DNA from: an uncultured Bacteroidota bacterium
GTDB taxonomy: Bacteria; Bacteroidota; Bacteroidia; UKL13-3
Assembly: GCA_903888395.1 (NCBI GenBank)
Contig: CAISTO010000289.1
Coordinates: 1-13,003, forward strand
Reading direction: 5' to 3'
DNA length: 13,003 bases
The stretch's first letter is position 1, and the number at the start of each line of letters is the position of its first letter. A model generated the notes under the pieces. That model was not told where the DNA came from. It saw nothing but the letters and a program-made list of their open reading frames with translations, and ran no database searches. A program made the position numbers and the translations under genes. Shown here piece after piece: positions 6,889 through 13,003 of this stretch.

Positions 6889-7789
6889 AATATTTTTTGT
6901 TTTAGGACTACTAATTAGTCTTTTGGTTAATGCTCAGCCTGATTTTAATATACAAGTTAGGGTAACTGACAATCAAATTGAAATAACTGATAGATCAATT
7001 TTTAGAAGATTAGAAAATGATATCAAAACATTTATTTCTATTCAAAAATGGAGTCTTGATAAGGTTTTACCCGCTGAACTTTTTGATTTAACAATTGAAA
7101 TTATTCCCTCAGCTTATAATCAAACTACGGGCGAAATTACTGCGGTAGCAATGATTCAATGTAGAAGACCAGTTTTTGGAACAAATTACAATACCATTTT
7201 ACTCAACTTTAGAGACGAAAATTTTAATTTTACTTACCTCGACCAACAACGTTTTGATTATACTGACGGACAATATGGTACAGAAATTACTGGACTTTTA
7301 GCATTTTACTGTAATTATTGTTTGGGTTTAGATTACGATAGTTTTGGACAAGAAAGCGGAACTCCTTATTTTAATAAAGCAGCACAAATATTATCGTTGG
7401 CACAGGCAAAAAGTGGTGGTGCAGGATGGACAGCTTTTGGGAGAAATTTAAGAACTAGGTACAACTTAATTGATAATATTTTAAACGAACGTTTTAAAAC
7501 AATTAGACTTGCTTATTATTTATACCACAGAAAAGGGATGGATATTTTTCAGAAGAAACCTTTAGAAGCCCGCAAGCAAATTTTTAAAGCCATTGAAGAA
7601 GTAAAGAAAGTATATGCTATTGCTCCTAACACCGTTATGTTGTTAATGTTTTTTGATTCAAAACGTGATGAAATTATCAATATTTATAAAGGTGCTACTG
7701 CAATAGAAAAACCTAAAATAGTGGAAATTTTAACAGAAATAGATATAACCAACGCTACCAAATACGAAGCTATTTTACAAGAAAAATAG
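6881..7789 (+). CDS. Secreted DUF4835-family protein (possibly type IX secretion protein PorD)
   Basis: I recognise this 302-residue protein as the DUF4835 family, confined to Bacteroidota and usually found just after coaBC. It starts with a clear signal peptide (MRKIFFVLGLLISLLVNA, then Gln), so it is exported. No catalytic motif or membrane anchor is visible. The mature part starts beta-rich (NIQVRVTDNQIEITD), then shows SAYNQTTGEITAVAMIQCRR (about 86-105), a tyrosine- and cysteine-containing stretch FYCNYCLGLDYDSFGQ and a C-terminal helical half. I recall such proteins being annotated as PorD, a type IX secretion component, but cannot verify that here. The ATG at 6881 is preferred to the TTG at 6878 directly before it. 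It overlaps the coaBC stop by 8 bases (ATGCGTAA), which suggests translational coupling. In related genomes recN commonly follows; here a convergent ABC permease does. Confidence 0.8.
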   Translation: MRKIFFVLGLLISLLVNAQPDFNIQVRVTDNQIEITDRSIFRRLENDIKTFISIQKWSLDKVLPAELFDLTIEIIPSAYNQTTGEITAVAMIQCRRPVFGTNYNTILLNFRDENFNFTYLDQQRFDYTDGQYGTEITGLLAFYCNYCLGLDYDSFGQESGTPYFNKAAQILSLAQAKSGGAGWTAFGRNLRTRYNLIDNILNERFKTIRLAYYLYHRKGMDIFQKKPLEARKQIFKAIEEVKKVYAIAPNTVMLLMFFDSKRDEIINIYKGATAIEKPKIVEILTEIDITNATKYEAILQEK

Positions 7790-7809
7790 CATTTTGATTT
7801 ATTGATTTC

Positions 7810-7830
7810 AAAAAAAAATTTATTTTTTTA
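7810..7830. terminator. Possible weak A/T-only hairpin between convergent genes
   Basis: Nine A (7810-7818), then TTTA, then seven T (7823-7829) could form a weak A-U stem in the 61-base gap between two convergent genes. It lacks a GC core, so it would be a poor intrinsic terminator. No better candidate is seen in this gap. A 16-base perfect palindrome GTAAATAATTATTTAC (7843-7858) spans the minus-strand stop codon and may contribute. Confidence 0.25.
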
Positions 7831-7850
7831 AAACTGCTTTTTGTAAATAA

Positions 7851-9107
7851 TTATTTACTTCTAATAGCATCTACTGGGTTTAACCTAGAGGCACTTAATG
7901 CTGGTAAAAATCCTGAAATTACTCCAATACAAATACTGGTAAATACACCTATAAAAATGTTTTTTAAACTTAAGTAAAAAACAAAATCAAATATACTTCC
8001 AAGTACTAAAACAATACTCCAAACTAAAATTAAACCTAGTACGCAGCCTAACAAACAAAGAATAATTGCTTCAATAAGAAATTCAATTAATATAAAATAA
8101 TTTTTAGCCCCTAAACTCTTTTGAATTCCAATTTCATTGGTTCTTTCTTTCACACTTACAAACATAATATTTGCTATTCCAAAACCACCAACCAGCATGG
8201 CGAACAATCCAATTATCCAACCGGCAATATTTACAATTGAAAAAGTTTGATCGAGTTGTTGGGTAATTAAAGTAGTTTTATTTAACGCAAAATTTTCCTC
8301 CTGTCCGGGTTTTAATTTTCGTTTGCTTCGCATGATTCCATTTAACTCTTGTTCCAAAGCTGCCACTCCCCCATTGCTGGCTTTTACATGAATTCTGCTA
8401 TTGGCATCATCGCTATTAATTCTAACAAATTTGGCAGCTGCATTTACCGGAATAATGGTTAAATTATCTTGACTATTTCCAATTAAACTTTCACCTTCTT
8501 TGGCAAAAACGCCAATAACATTGAATTTTATTCCAGAAACTTTAATACTTTTATTGATTGGACTTACACTTGGAAATAATGTTTGGGATAAATTATATCC
8601 AATGATACAAACCAATGTTCCATTTACAGATTCATTTTCGGTAAAATACCTACCTTCTATTAAATTAAAATTTCTTACTTGATCATAATCGTGCGTTACT
8701 CCTTGAATATCTATGCCACTTGCACTGTTGGAGCCACTTTTCAACGTTTTACCACTGATAGAAATGGTTAACATTTGACCTTGGGATAAAGCCGATTTTT
8801 GTTCAATGTTTTTCATTTCATCAATGGAAGCATTTGGCCTATTCATGTATTTCCACCACTTATAACCTGGTCCAAAAGTCCATGGCCATTTTTCAACAAA
8901 AACTACATTATTCCCTAAGCTTTCTACACTTTGGTGTAAGCTTGTTTCAAAACTTTCAACTACAGCTAACACCGCAATAATGCAAAATATGCCAATGGTA
9001 ATTCCCAAGGTAGAAAGTAAAGTACGTACTTTATTCAAATACATGGTATAAAATGCCGATCGAGCACTTTCTTTGATTTGGGTTAATATTATTTGAAAAC
9101 TTTTCAT
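7851..9107 (-). CDS. MacB/FtsX-type ABC transporter permease
   Basis: This is the membrane subunit of a type VII (MacB-like) ABC system. Such systems use ATP hydrolysis at the inner membrane to drive periplasmic work, such as lipoprotein or toxin export or hydrolase control. The 418-residue protein has the typical plan: one N-terminal helix (about 31-50), a large periplasmic MacB core domain (about 52-285) and three C-terminal helices (about 291-316, 340-370, 381-405). The signature cytoplasmic segments are present: VSVKERTNEIGIQKSLGAK (317-335) and LPALSASRLNPVDAIR (401-416). The periplasmic part contains a Trp/Tyr-rich patch KWPWTFGPGYKWWKYMNRP (73-91). Neither the ATPase nor the usual membrane-fusion partner is adjacent: both neighbours on this side are unrelated. 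Substrate unknown. The start is supported by an upstream promoter match. Confidence 0.88.
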   Translation of the reverse strand: MKSFQIILTQIKESARSAFYTMYLNKVRTLLSTLGITIGIFCIIAVLAVVESFETSLHQSVESLGNNVVFVEKWPWTFGPGYKWWKYMNRPNASIDEMKNIEQKSALSQGQMLTISISGKTLKSGSNSASGIDIQGVTHDYDQVRNFNLIEGRYFTENESVNGTLVCIIGYNLSQTLFPSVSPINKSIKVSGIKFNVIGVFAKEGESLIGNSQDNLTIIPVNAAAKFVRINSDDANSRIHVKASNGGVAALEQELNGIMRSKRKLKPGQEENFALNKTTLITQQLDQTFSIVNIAGWIIGLFAMLVGGFGIANIMFVSVKERTNEIGIQKSLGAKNYFILIEFLIEAIILCLLGCVLGLILVWSIVLVLGSIFDFVFYLSLKNIFIGVFTSICIGVISGFLPALSASRLNPVDAIRSK

Positions 9108-9147
9108 TTTAAATTGATTTCAAAAATGAACTATATAATTTCAATTA

Positions 9148-9177
9148 CAAAGTTATTTTTATAAAAGGTTTGGCAAG
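9148..9177 (-). promoter_or_regulatory. Candidate promoter for the ABC permease
   Basis: On the minus strand, TAACTTTG (9155 down to 9148) matches TAnnTTTG exactly. A CTTG -33-like box lies at 9177-9174 after an 18-base spacer. The predicted start is about 35 bases before the permease ATG at 9107. This is the best -7 match in the window together with 1030-1037. Confidence 0.45.
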
Positions 9178-9178
9178 A

Positions 9179-9240
9179 GTTCGAAATGCGGAGTGACAAT
9201 CACGCAAGGCGTGAGCGAAGTTGAATTAGTGAGAAATGGA
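9179..9240. repeat. Degenerate repeat-like tract with a small hairpin
   Basis: This stretch begins GTTCGAAATGCGGAGTGA and includes a hairpin TCACGC-AAG-GCGTGA at 9200-9214. It is richer in G and C than the flanking AT-rich gap and encodes nothing plausible. Its word content (GTTCGAA, AATGC, GnAGTGA) resembles the last 63 bases of the window, suggesting two decayed members of one dispersed family. The similarity is loose and judged by eye. Confidence 0.4.
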
Positions 9241-9284
9241 CAATGGGCAAAATGAATTTTTATAGAAACAAAAAGCTAATCAAC

Positions 9285-9348
9285 AATTAAATAATTAAAC
9301 AATTAAATAATCAACCAATCACCAAATCAACAAATCACCAAATCATCT
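9285..9348. repeat. AT-rich tandem repeat, about four 16-bp units, ending at the ompA-like stop codon
   Basis: Four consecutive 16-base units can be laid out: AATTAAATAATTAAAC (9285), AATTAAATAATCAACC (9301), AATCACCAAATCAACA (9317) and AATCACCAAATCATCT (9333). Adjacent units differ by a few bases and a half-period of 8 bases is visible. The last unit runs into the minus-strand stop codon (9347-9349) of the OmpA-family gene, so the tract forms the start of its 3' untranslated region. No hairpin terminator is seen for that gene. Confidence 0.65.
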
Positions 9349-10681
9349 ACTCCACTTTCAAAACCAAAAACTCTACCCTCCTATTGGCGGCTTTACCTTC
9401 TTCTGTTTCATTGGTGGTAATGGGAACTCCTTCGCCATATCCTTGCCATGTTAAACGATTTGGATTGATGCCTTTTAAGGTTAAATACTTCACACAAGCC
9501 TTTGCTCTATTTTTAGATAATATAATATTATAAGCCTCTGAATTTTGGTTGTCAGTATGTCCCATTATTTTAACACACATTTTGGGGTATTCACGTAAAA
9601 CATTCAGTAAATTTTCTAATTCTACATACGATTGCGGCAGCAAAATATATTTGTCTAAATCAAAATTGATATTGCGTAAGGCATATGTTTTTCCAACTTC
9701 AAATTTGGGTTTGTAATTATACATGGTATCTCTACAATCGCAAGAATTATCGTTTCGCACTTCGGCCAAACACAAATCATCGTAATATAAACGAACATGA
9801 AAATAATAGGGATCTAAGTATAATTTATTGACTGAATCTAATGCGTTATTGGTTTTTATTTGAACATCAGAAAACGCTGCTTGCATTTCTTTCCTATTGT
9901 TATCAATAAAATTAAACATTAATTGTTTCTGCTTTTTAATGTCTTTTTTGCTTGTTGCCTGCTCGGGCAATTCAATTTTCAATTGGCTAAAACTGTCTCT
10001 AATTTCATTGTATTTTTCTTCTCTTTCCTTGATCAATCTTTCTTTTATACTGATCAAACTATCGTATAAACTATATGTAAAATCATCATGAAATCTTCCT
10101 AAATAAAAGTAATCTCCACTGGTATTTGCTGTAAATGTTAAAGAATGATATTGCCAGAATGGACGAACTCTTTCAGGATTTGAATCAATTTCAAATGCAG
10201 CTAATGGAAATGCTTTTATTCTAATTCTAACTGGAGTTACTTGTTCGTAATAAGGCAAAACCGCACATTCAAAATGACCTAACTTTTCAATTCTATTCCA
10301 GTTTTCATCTTTCACATAAGTTTTTATTTTTAAATGGTATGTTTTACCTGCAATAATTTGTTTTTTAAGTTTTACGCATAAATATTCGCTTGGCAAAGGC
10401 ATTATGGTGCAAAGTCCATGAATATAGTTTGAAATTTCATTGCCATTGGTATCCACCAACATGTGTTCGTAATGGTAAAAATCTCCTTTGGGTTGTGTCC
10501 AAAAACTGGGCCTTCCATCTTTCATCCTATCCTCGAATCCAGGATTTGGAATTAAGTTCTGCGCTTTCATTGCAAAGCAAAACATAAGGAATAAATAGGT
10601 AAAAGTTGTTTTCAGTGTTTGATTTGATTTGGAGCAATTATACTTTGTTAATTTTATTTTTTCTAACACATTTCCATTCAA
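9347..10681 (-). CDS. OmpA-family peptidoglycan-binding envelope protein with N-terminal jelly-roll-like domain
   Basis: The C-terminal domain (about 332-442) is OmpA-like and should anchor the protein to peptidoglycan. NINFDLDKYILLPQSYVELE (337-356) begins it, GHTDNQNSEAYNIILSKNRA (374-393) holds the key Asp377 and Arg392, and GYGEGVPITTN...NRRVEF closes it. The N-terminal part after the signal peptide starts NLIPNPGFED (42-51), the opening of a beta-sandwich module common in Bacteroidota surface proteins. Its usual closing strand appears to be YYFHVRLYYDDLCLAEV at 292-308. Between, about 205-285 is highly charged and helical (SIKERLIKEREEKYNEIRDS at 211-230), an apparent insertion. CDCRD follows at 314-318. 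The signal peptide core (about 25-41, ending KAQ) is preceded by an unusually long n-region from ATG 10681; the true start may be internal (for example GTG at codon 5). No membrane barrel is seen. Partner genes are not adjacent. Confidence 0.82.
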   Translation of the reverse strand: MNGNVLEKIKLTKYNCSKSNQTLKTTFTYLFLMFCFAMKAQNLIPNPGFEDRMKDGRPSFWTQPKGDFYHYEHMLVDTNGNEISNYIHGLCTIMPLPSEYLCVKLKKQIIAGKTYHLKIKTYVKDENWNRIEKLGHFECAVLPYYEQVTPVRIRIKAFPLAAFEIDSNPERVRPFWQYHSLTFTANTSGDYFYLGRFHDDFTYSLYDSLISIKERLIKEREEKYNEIRDSFSQLKIELPEQATSKKDIKKQKQLMFNFIDNNRKEMQAAFSDVQIKTNNALDSVNKLYLDPYYFHVRLYYDDLCLAEVRNDNSCDCRDTMYNYKPKFEVGKTYALRNINFDLDKYILLPQSYVELENLLNVLREYPKMCVKIMGHTDNQNSEAYNIILSKNRAKACVKYLTLKGINPNRLTWQGYGEGVPITTNETEEGKAANRRVEFLVLKVE

Positions 10682-10736
10682 AATATTTATAAAAAAATGC
10701 TTTTAATTTTCAGTATAAATTTATTAGCATTGAACC

Positions 10737-11519
10737 ATGAGTTACGAAACAATTTTATTTGATGTAAATAATGGTGTGGCAACGCTAACACTCAATAGAC
10801 CAGACGTATTTAATGCTTTTAACGAACAACAAAGTTATGATGTAATTGATGCTTTGAAAAAATGTGCGAAAGATAAAACCATTCGTGTGTTGGTTTTAAC
10901 CGGAGCTGGCAAAGCTTTTTGTAGTGGACAGGATTTAAAATCGATTGCGGGAGCAGAAAACAGAAGTTTGCGCGAGAGCATTGACAAACGTTATAACCCC
11001 ATGATAAAAGCCATTCGTAATTTACCAATTCCTGTAATTTGTAGATTAAATGGCGTAGCAGCAGGCGCAGGTTGTTCATTGGCTTTAGCCAGCGATATGA
11101 TTGTGGCGAGTGAAAACGCAACATTAATTGAAGTATTTATCAATGTTGGTTTGGTGTTAGATTCAGGTTCTTCTTATTTCTTACCTCGTTTGGTTGGTTC
11201 GGCTAGGGCTTTTGAATTAAGCACCATGGGCAGTAAAGTAACTGCGCAACAAGCATATGATTGGGGAATGGTAAACCGTGTTTGTAAGGCTGAAGAATTA
11301 GACGAAGAAGTAAAAAAACTAACTGATTATTATGCCAATGCGCCAACAAAAGCCATTGGTTTAATGAAAAAAATGTTGAATAAATCGTTCAATAGTGATT
11401 TAGATACCATGTTGGAATACGAAGCATATTGCCAAGAAATAGCTGGAAGAAGCAAAGACAATAAAGAAGGTGTTACTGCATTTATGGAAAAAAGAAAACC
11501 TGTTTTTACTGGAGAATAA
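10737..11519 (+). CDS. Enoyl-CoA hydratase/isomerase family protein, PaaG-like
   Basis: This is a crotonase-fold acyl-CoA enzyme of 260 residues, normal length. The oxyanion-hole segments are FCSGQDL (61-67) and NGVAAGAGCSLALASD (105-120). It most resembles PaaG, the ring-opening isomerase of aerobic phenylacetate degradation. GLVLDSGSSYFLPRLVG (138-154) lines up with the PaaG motif GLVPDSGGTW.LPRLVG, keeping the catalytic Asp (D142). The C-terminal EYEAYCQEIAGRS...EGVTAFMEKRKPVFTG also has the PaaG form. No Glu is seen at the first hydratase catalytic site, where Ala-Gly-Ala-Gly occurs, so isomerase activity is likelier than classical hydration. No other phenylacetate-pathway gene is in view, so the true substrate may be another enoyl-CoA. 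A -7-like TAGCATTG (10725-10732) is too close to the ATG to be convincing. It is divergent from the OmpA-family gene across 55 bases. Confidence 0.85.
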   Translation: MSYETILFDVNNGVATLTLNRPDVFNAFNEQQSYDVIDALKKCAKDKTIRVLVLTGAGKAFCSGQDLKSIAGAENRSLRESIDKRYNPMIKAIRNLPIPVICRLNGVAAGAGCSLALASDMIVASENATLIEVFINVGLVLDSGSSYFLPRLVGSARAFELSTMGSKVTAQQAYDWGMVNRVCKAEELDEEVKKLTDYYANAPTKAIGLMKKMLNKSFNSDLDTMLEYEAYCQEIAGRSKDNKEGVTAFMEKRKPVFTGE

Positions 11520-11554
11520 ATTTTGAAAAGATAAGCGGTTAAAATCAAAAATAA

Positions 11555-11600
11555 TCCAATCTTTCTCCCGATTAATCGGGATTTCAATTTTCCAATCTTT
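11555..11600. repeat. Palindrome flanked by direct repeats in the gap before the Ppx/GppA gene
   Basis: TCCCGATTAATCGGGA (11566-11581) is a perfect 16-base palindrome. It is flanked by two copies of TCCAATCTTT (11555-11564 and 11591-11600), with a further AATCTTT at 11602-11608. The gap spans 11520-11623. The palindrome could be an operator, a hairpin in RNA or a decayed mobile repeat. It has no T run, so a terminator role is doubtful. Confidence 0.6.
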
Positions 11601-11623
11601 TAATCTTTAAATCACAAAAAAAA

Positions 11624-12499
11624 ATGAAATTAGCTGCAATAGATATTGGCTCAAACGCTGTAAGGTTACAGATAGTTAGGGTAAATGAAAATCCGAACGA
11701 CAAAGAATTATTTAAAAAATTAGAATTTGTTCGTGTGCCAATTCGCTTGGGCGATGACTCTTTTAAATATCAAAGAATCAGTAAAGAAAAGAGTAAGATT
11801 TTTAAAAAAGCAATGCAATCATTTAAATTAATGATGGATGCTTTTGAAGTAGATCATTACATGGCTTGTGCCACAAGTGCCATGCGTGAAGCTGATAATG
11901 GAAAAAAAATTGCAGAGAAAATATATGACAAATGTGGCTTAAAAATTAATATCATTACTGGAGTAAGAGAAAGTGAAATTATACTTCGCTCCATCAAAGA
12001 TTATTTTAAACCAAATACCAATTATTTAACCGTAGATGTAGGCGGTGGAAGTACAGAATTAGCAGTAGTTAGAAATGGTAGAATGATAAATTCTGCTAGT
12101 TTTAACATAGGAACTGTTAGAATGGTAGATGGGGCCGTTAATGAGAAAACTTGGCAAACTATTGAAAGTTGGGTGAAACATAAAACAGAAAATATTCCAG
12201 ACTTGGAAGCAGTGGTTACAAGTGGAACAATTAATAAAATTTCGTTTATGCTAAATCCTGAAAATGCTGAAAACTTTACCCGTGAACAATTGAAAGCTTT
12301 TCACCGAAAAGTAAGTAAAATGAGCATCATGGAACGCATGGATAATTTAAAGTTAAATCCTGATAGAGCTGATATTATTGACGTTTCGGCCGATATATAT
12401 TTACGCATTTTAAATTGGGGAAATATTGAAATTGTGCATGCTCCAAATGCAGGTTTAAAAGATGGAATTTTAAATGAATTATATGATAAATTCTACTAA
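11624..12499 (+). CDS. Exopolyphosphatase / guanosine pentaphosphate phosphatase family (Ppx/GppA), short form
   Basis: Ppx/GppA proteins remove terminal phosphates from polyphosphate or convert pppGpp to ppGpp, linking phosphate storage and the stringent response. The protein has 291 residues and consists of the two-lobed ASKHA ATPase-like core only. It lacks the C-terminal HD-like domain of the 513-residue E. coli Ppx, as is usual for short forms. Visible motifs are the phosphate-1 loop AAIDIGSNAVRL (4-15), CATSAMREADNG (82-93), the catalytic Glu116 in ITGVRESE (111-118), the phosphate-2 loop TVDVGGGSTEL (136-146), SFNIGTVRM (159-167), VTSGTINK (198-205) and NAGLKDGILNEL (275-286). The A-rich leader directly before ATG 11624 fits SD-less initiation. 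The gene is 6 bases from the thioesterase and probably cotranscribed with it. Which of the two substrates it prefers cannot be told. Confidence 0.88.
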   Translation: MKLAAIDIGSNAVRLQIVRVNENPNDKELFKKLEFVRVPIRLGDDSFKYQRISKEKSKIFKKAMQSFKLMMDAFEVDHYMACATSAMREADNGKKIAEKIYDKCGLKINIITGVRESEIILRSIKDYFKPNTNYLTVDVGGGSTELAVVRNGRMINSASFNIGTVRMVDGAVNEKTWQTIESWVKHKTENIPDLEAVVTSGTINKISFMLNPENAENFTREQLKAFHRKVSKMSIMERMDNLKLNPDRADIIDVSADIYLRILNWGNIEIVHAPNAGLKDGILNELYDKFY

Positions 12500-12505
12500 A
12501 TACAA

Positions 12506-12940
12506 ATGAACAAAAACTTAGAATATTTACAAAATTGTATTGGCAAAAGTACCAAGGAAGAAGGGCTTGGAGCTGTGAGCAAATGGATTAATGGTACTTT
12601 GATTTTTGCAGAAGAAGGTCATTTAAAACTTACTTTTAAAGTACTAGATACTTGGTTGAATCCGGCTAAAACATTTCATGGTGGAATGGCAGCTACATTA
12701 ATAGATGATGTAATGGGAATGACGGTTTATAGTTTGGGAAATGAAATTTTTTATTCAACTGTAAACCTCACATTAGACTTTTTATCGTTTGCCTTGGCTG
12801 GCGATGAAATTACAGTAGAAGCAAAAGTAGTACGTAAGGGAATTAGTGTAATAAATATTGAAGGATTTATTTATAAACGTAAAAAGTTATTGGTAAAAGC
12901 TTCCTCTAATTTAGTGAATAGTGGGATGAAAGTTTTTTAG
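12506..12940 (+). CDS. Hotdog-fold acyl-CoA thioesterase, PaaI-like
   Basis: Hotdog thioesterases hydrolyse acyl- or aryl-CoA to free acid and CoA in the cytoplasm. The 144-residue protein is the usual length for a single-hotdog PaaI/YigI-type subunit, which works as a dimer or tetramer. The key motif is TFHGGMAATLIDDVMGM (56-72). HGG (58-60) supports the thioester carbonyl, and Asp67/Asp68 fall where PaaI-type enzymes place the catalytic acid. The central strand TVNLTLDFLSFALAGDEITVEAKVVRKG (85-112) fits the family's core, with its F-L-S-F-A-x-x-G-D pattern. It has no signal peptide. It lies 6 bases after the Ppx/GppA gene. The PaaG-like enzyme upstream makes a shared acyl-CoA role attractive but unproven; substrate specificity is unknown. 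Confidence 0.85.
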   Translation: MNKNLEYLQNCIGKSTKEEGLGAVSKWINGTLIFAEEGHLKLTFKVLDTWLNPAKTFHGGMAATLIDDVMGMTVYSLGNEIFYSTVNLTLDFLSFALAGDEITVEAKVVRKGISVINIEGFIYKRKKLLVKASSNLVNSGMKVF

Positions 12941-13003
12941 AGTTCGGATTGCGAAATGCCAAAAGTTCGAAGTAAAATGCTTGGAATACGAAGTGAATTT
13001 TCC
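12941..13003. repeat. Degenerate repeat-like tail at the right edge
   Basis: The last 63 bases encode nothing plausible. They repeat short words: GTTCG at 12942 and 12966, GAAATGC and AAAATGC, and CGAAGT at 12969 and near 12989. This resembles 9179-9240 in composition and words. The element is cut by the window edge, so its full unit is unknown. Confidence 0.35.

Noticed and set aside
11566..11581. Palindrome as an intrinsic terminator of the hydratase gene
   Set aside because: The stem is followed by ATTTCAATTTT rather than a clean T run, and the loop would be very small for a perfect palindrome.
10819..11587. Minus-strand open frames of 85-101 codons opposite the hydratase gene
   Set aside because: They overlap a fully supported crotonase gene and their sequences look like antisense translations. 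One has a hydrophobic start, but no homology is recognised.
1..13003. A novel defence, toxin or mobile gene system
   Set aside because: Every long open frame matches a known housekeeping or envelope family, and no unassigned gene cluster remains.

Overview
The window looks like a chromosomal segment from a member of the Bacteroidota. It is AT-rich. Most starts are preceded by A-rich stretches rather than Shine-Dalgarno sequences. Several intergenic gaps carry candidate promoters of the Bacteroidota form (TTTG, about 19-20 bases, then TAnnTTTG). The run bamD - rpoZ - coaBC - DUF4835 is a gene order I associate with this phylum. I cannot place the genus. No tRNA, rRNA, CRISPR array, transposase or prophage gene is visible, so this is mostly housekeeping sequence. 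The unexplained signal sits in the intergenic repeats and in one OmpA-type protein.

Layout. Positions 1-1011 (minus) hold the N-terminal 337 residues of a secreted M1-family metallopeptidase that runs off the left edge. It is divergent from fabI (1088-1903, plus), the NADH-type enoyl-ACP reductase of fatty-acid synthesis, which ends in a clear intrinsic terminator. Positions 2008-2082 form a nested inverted repeat that looks like a REP doublet (REPIN). A second hairpin terminator closes a minus-strand APC-family amino-acid permease (2200-3675). A gap with a 21-bp tandem repeat and a matching inverted copy (3752-3843) separates it from a minus-strand NlpC/P60 cell-wall hydrolase (3846-4418).

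The hydrolase is divergent from a four-gene plus-strand operon: bamD (outer-membrane protein assembly lipoprotein), rpoZ (RNA polymerase omega), coaBC (coenzyme A synthesis, TTG start) and a secreted DUF4835 protein that overlaps coaBC by 8 bases. This couples envelope assembly, transcription and cofactor supply in one transcript. Convergent to it is an orphan MacB/FtsX-type ABC permease (7851-9107, minus). A repeat-rich gap follows, then an OmpA-family envelope protein (9347-10681, minus) with an unusual charged helical insertion.

The right end is plus-strand: a PaaG-like enoyl-CoA hydratase/isomerase (10737-11519), a short Ppx/GppA phosphatase (11624-12499) and a PaaI-like hotdog thioesterase (12506-12940). 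The hydratase and thioesterase both fit acyl-CoA chemistry. The last 63 bases hold a degenerate repeat-like sequence. I did not find a convincing new multi-gene system. The best leads are the REPIN-like element, the two other intergenic repeat families and the OmpA protein architecture.
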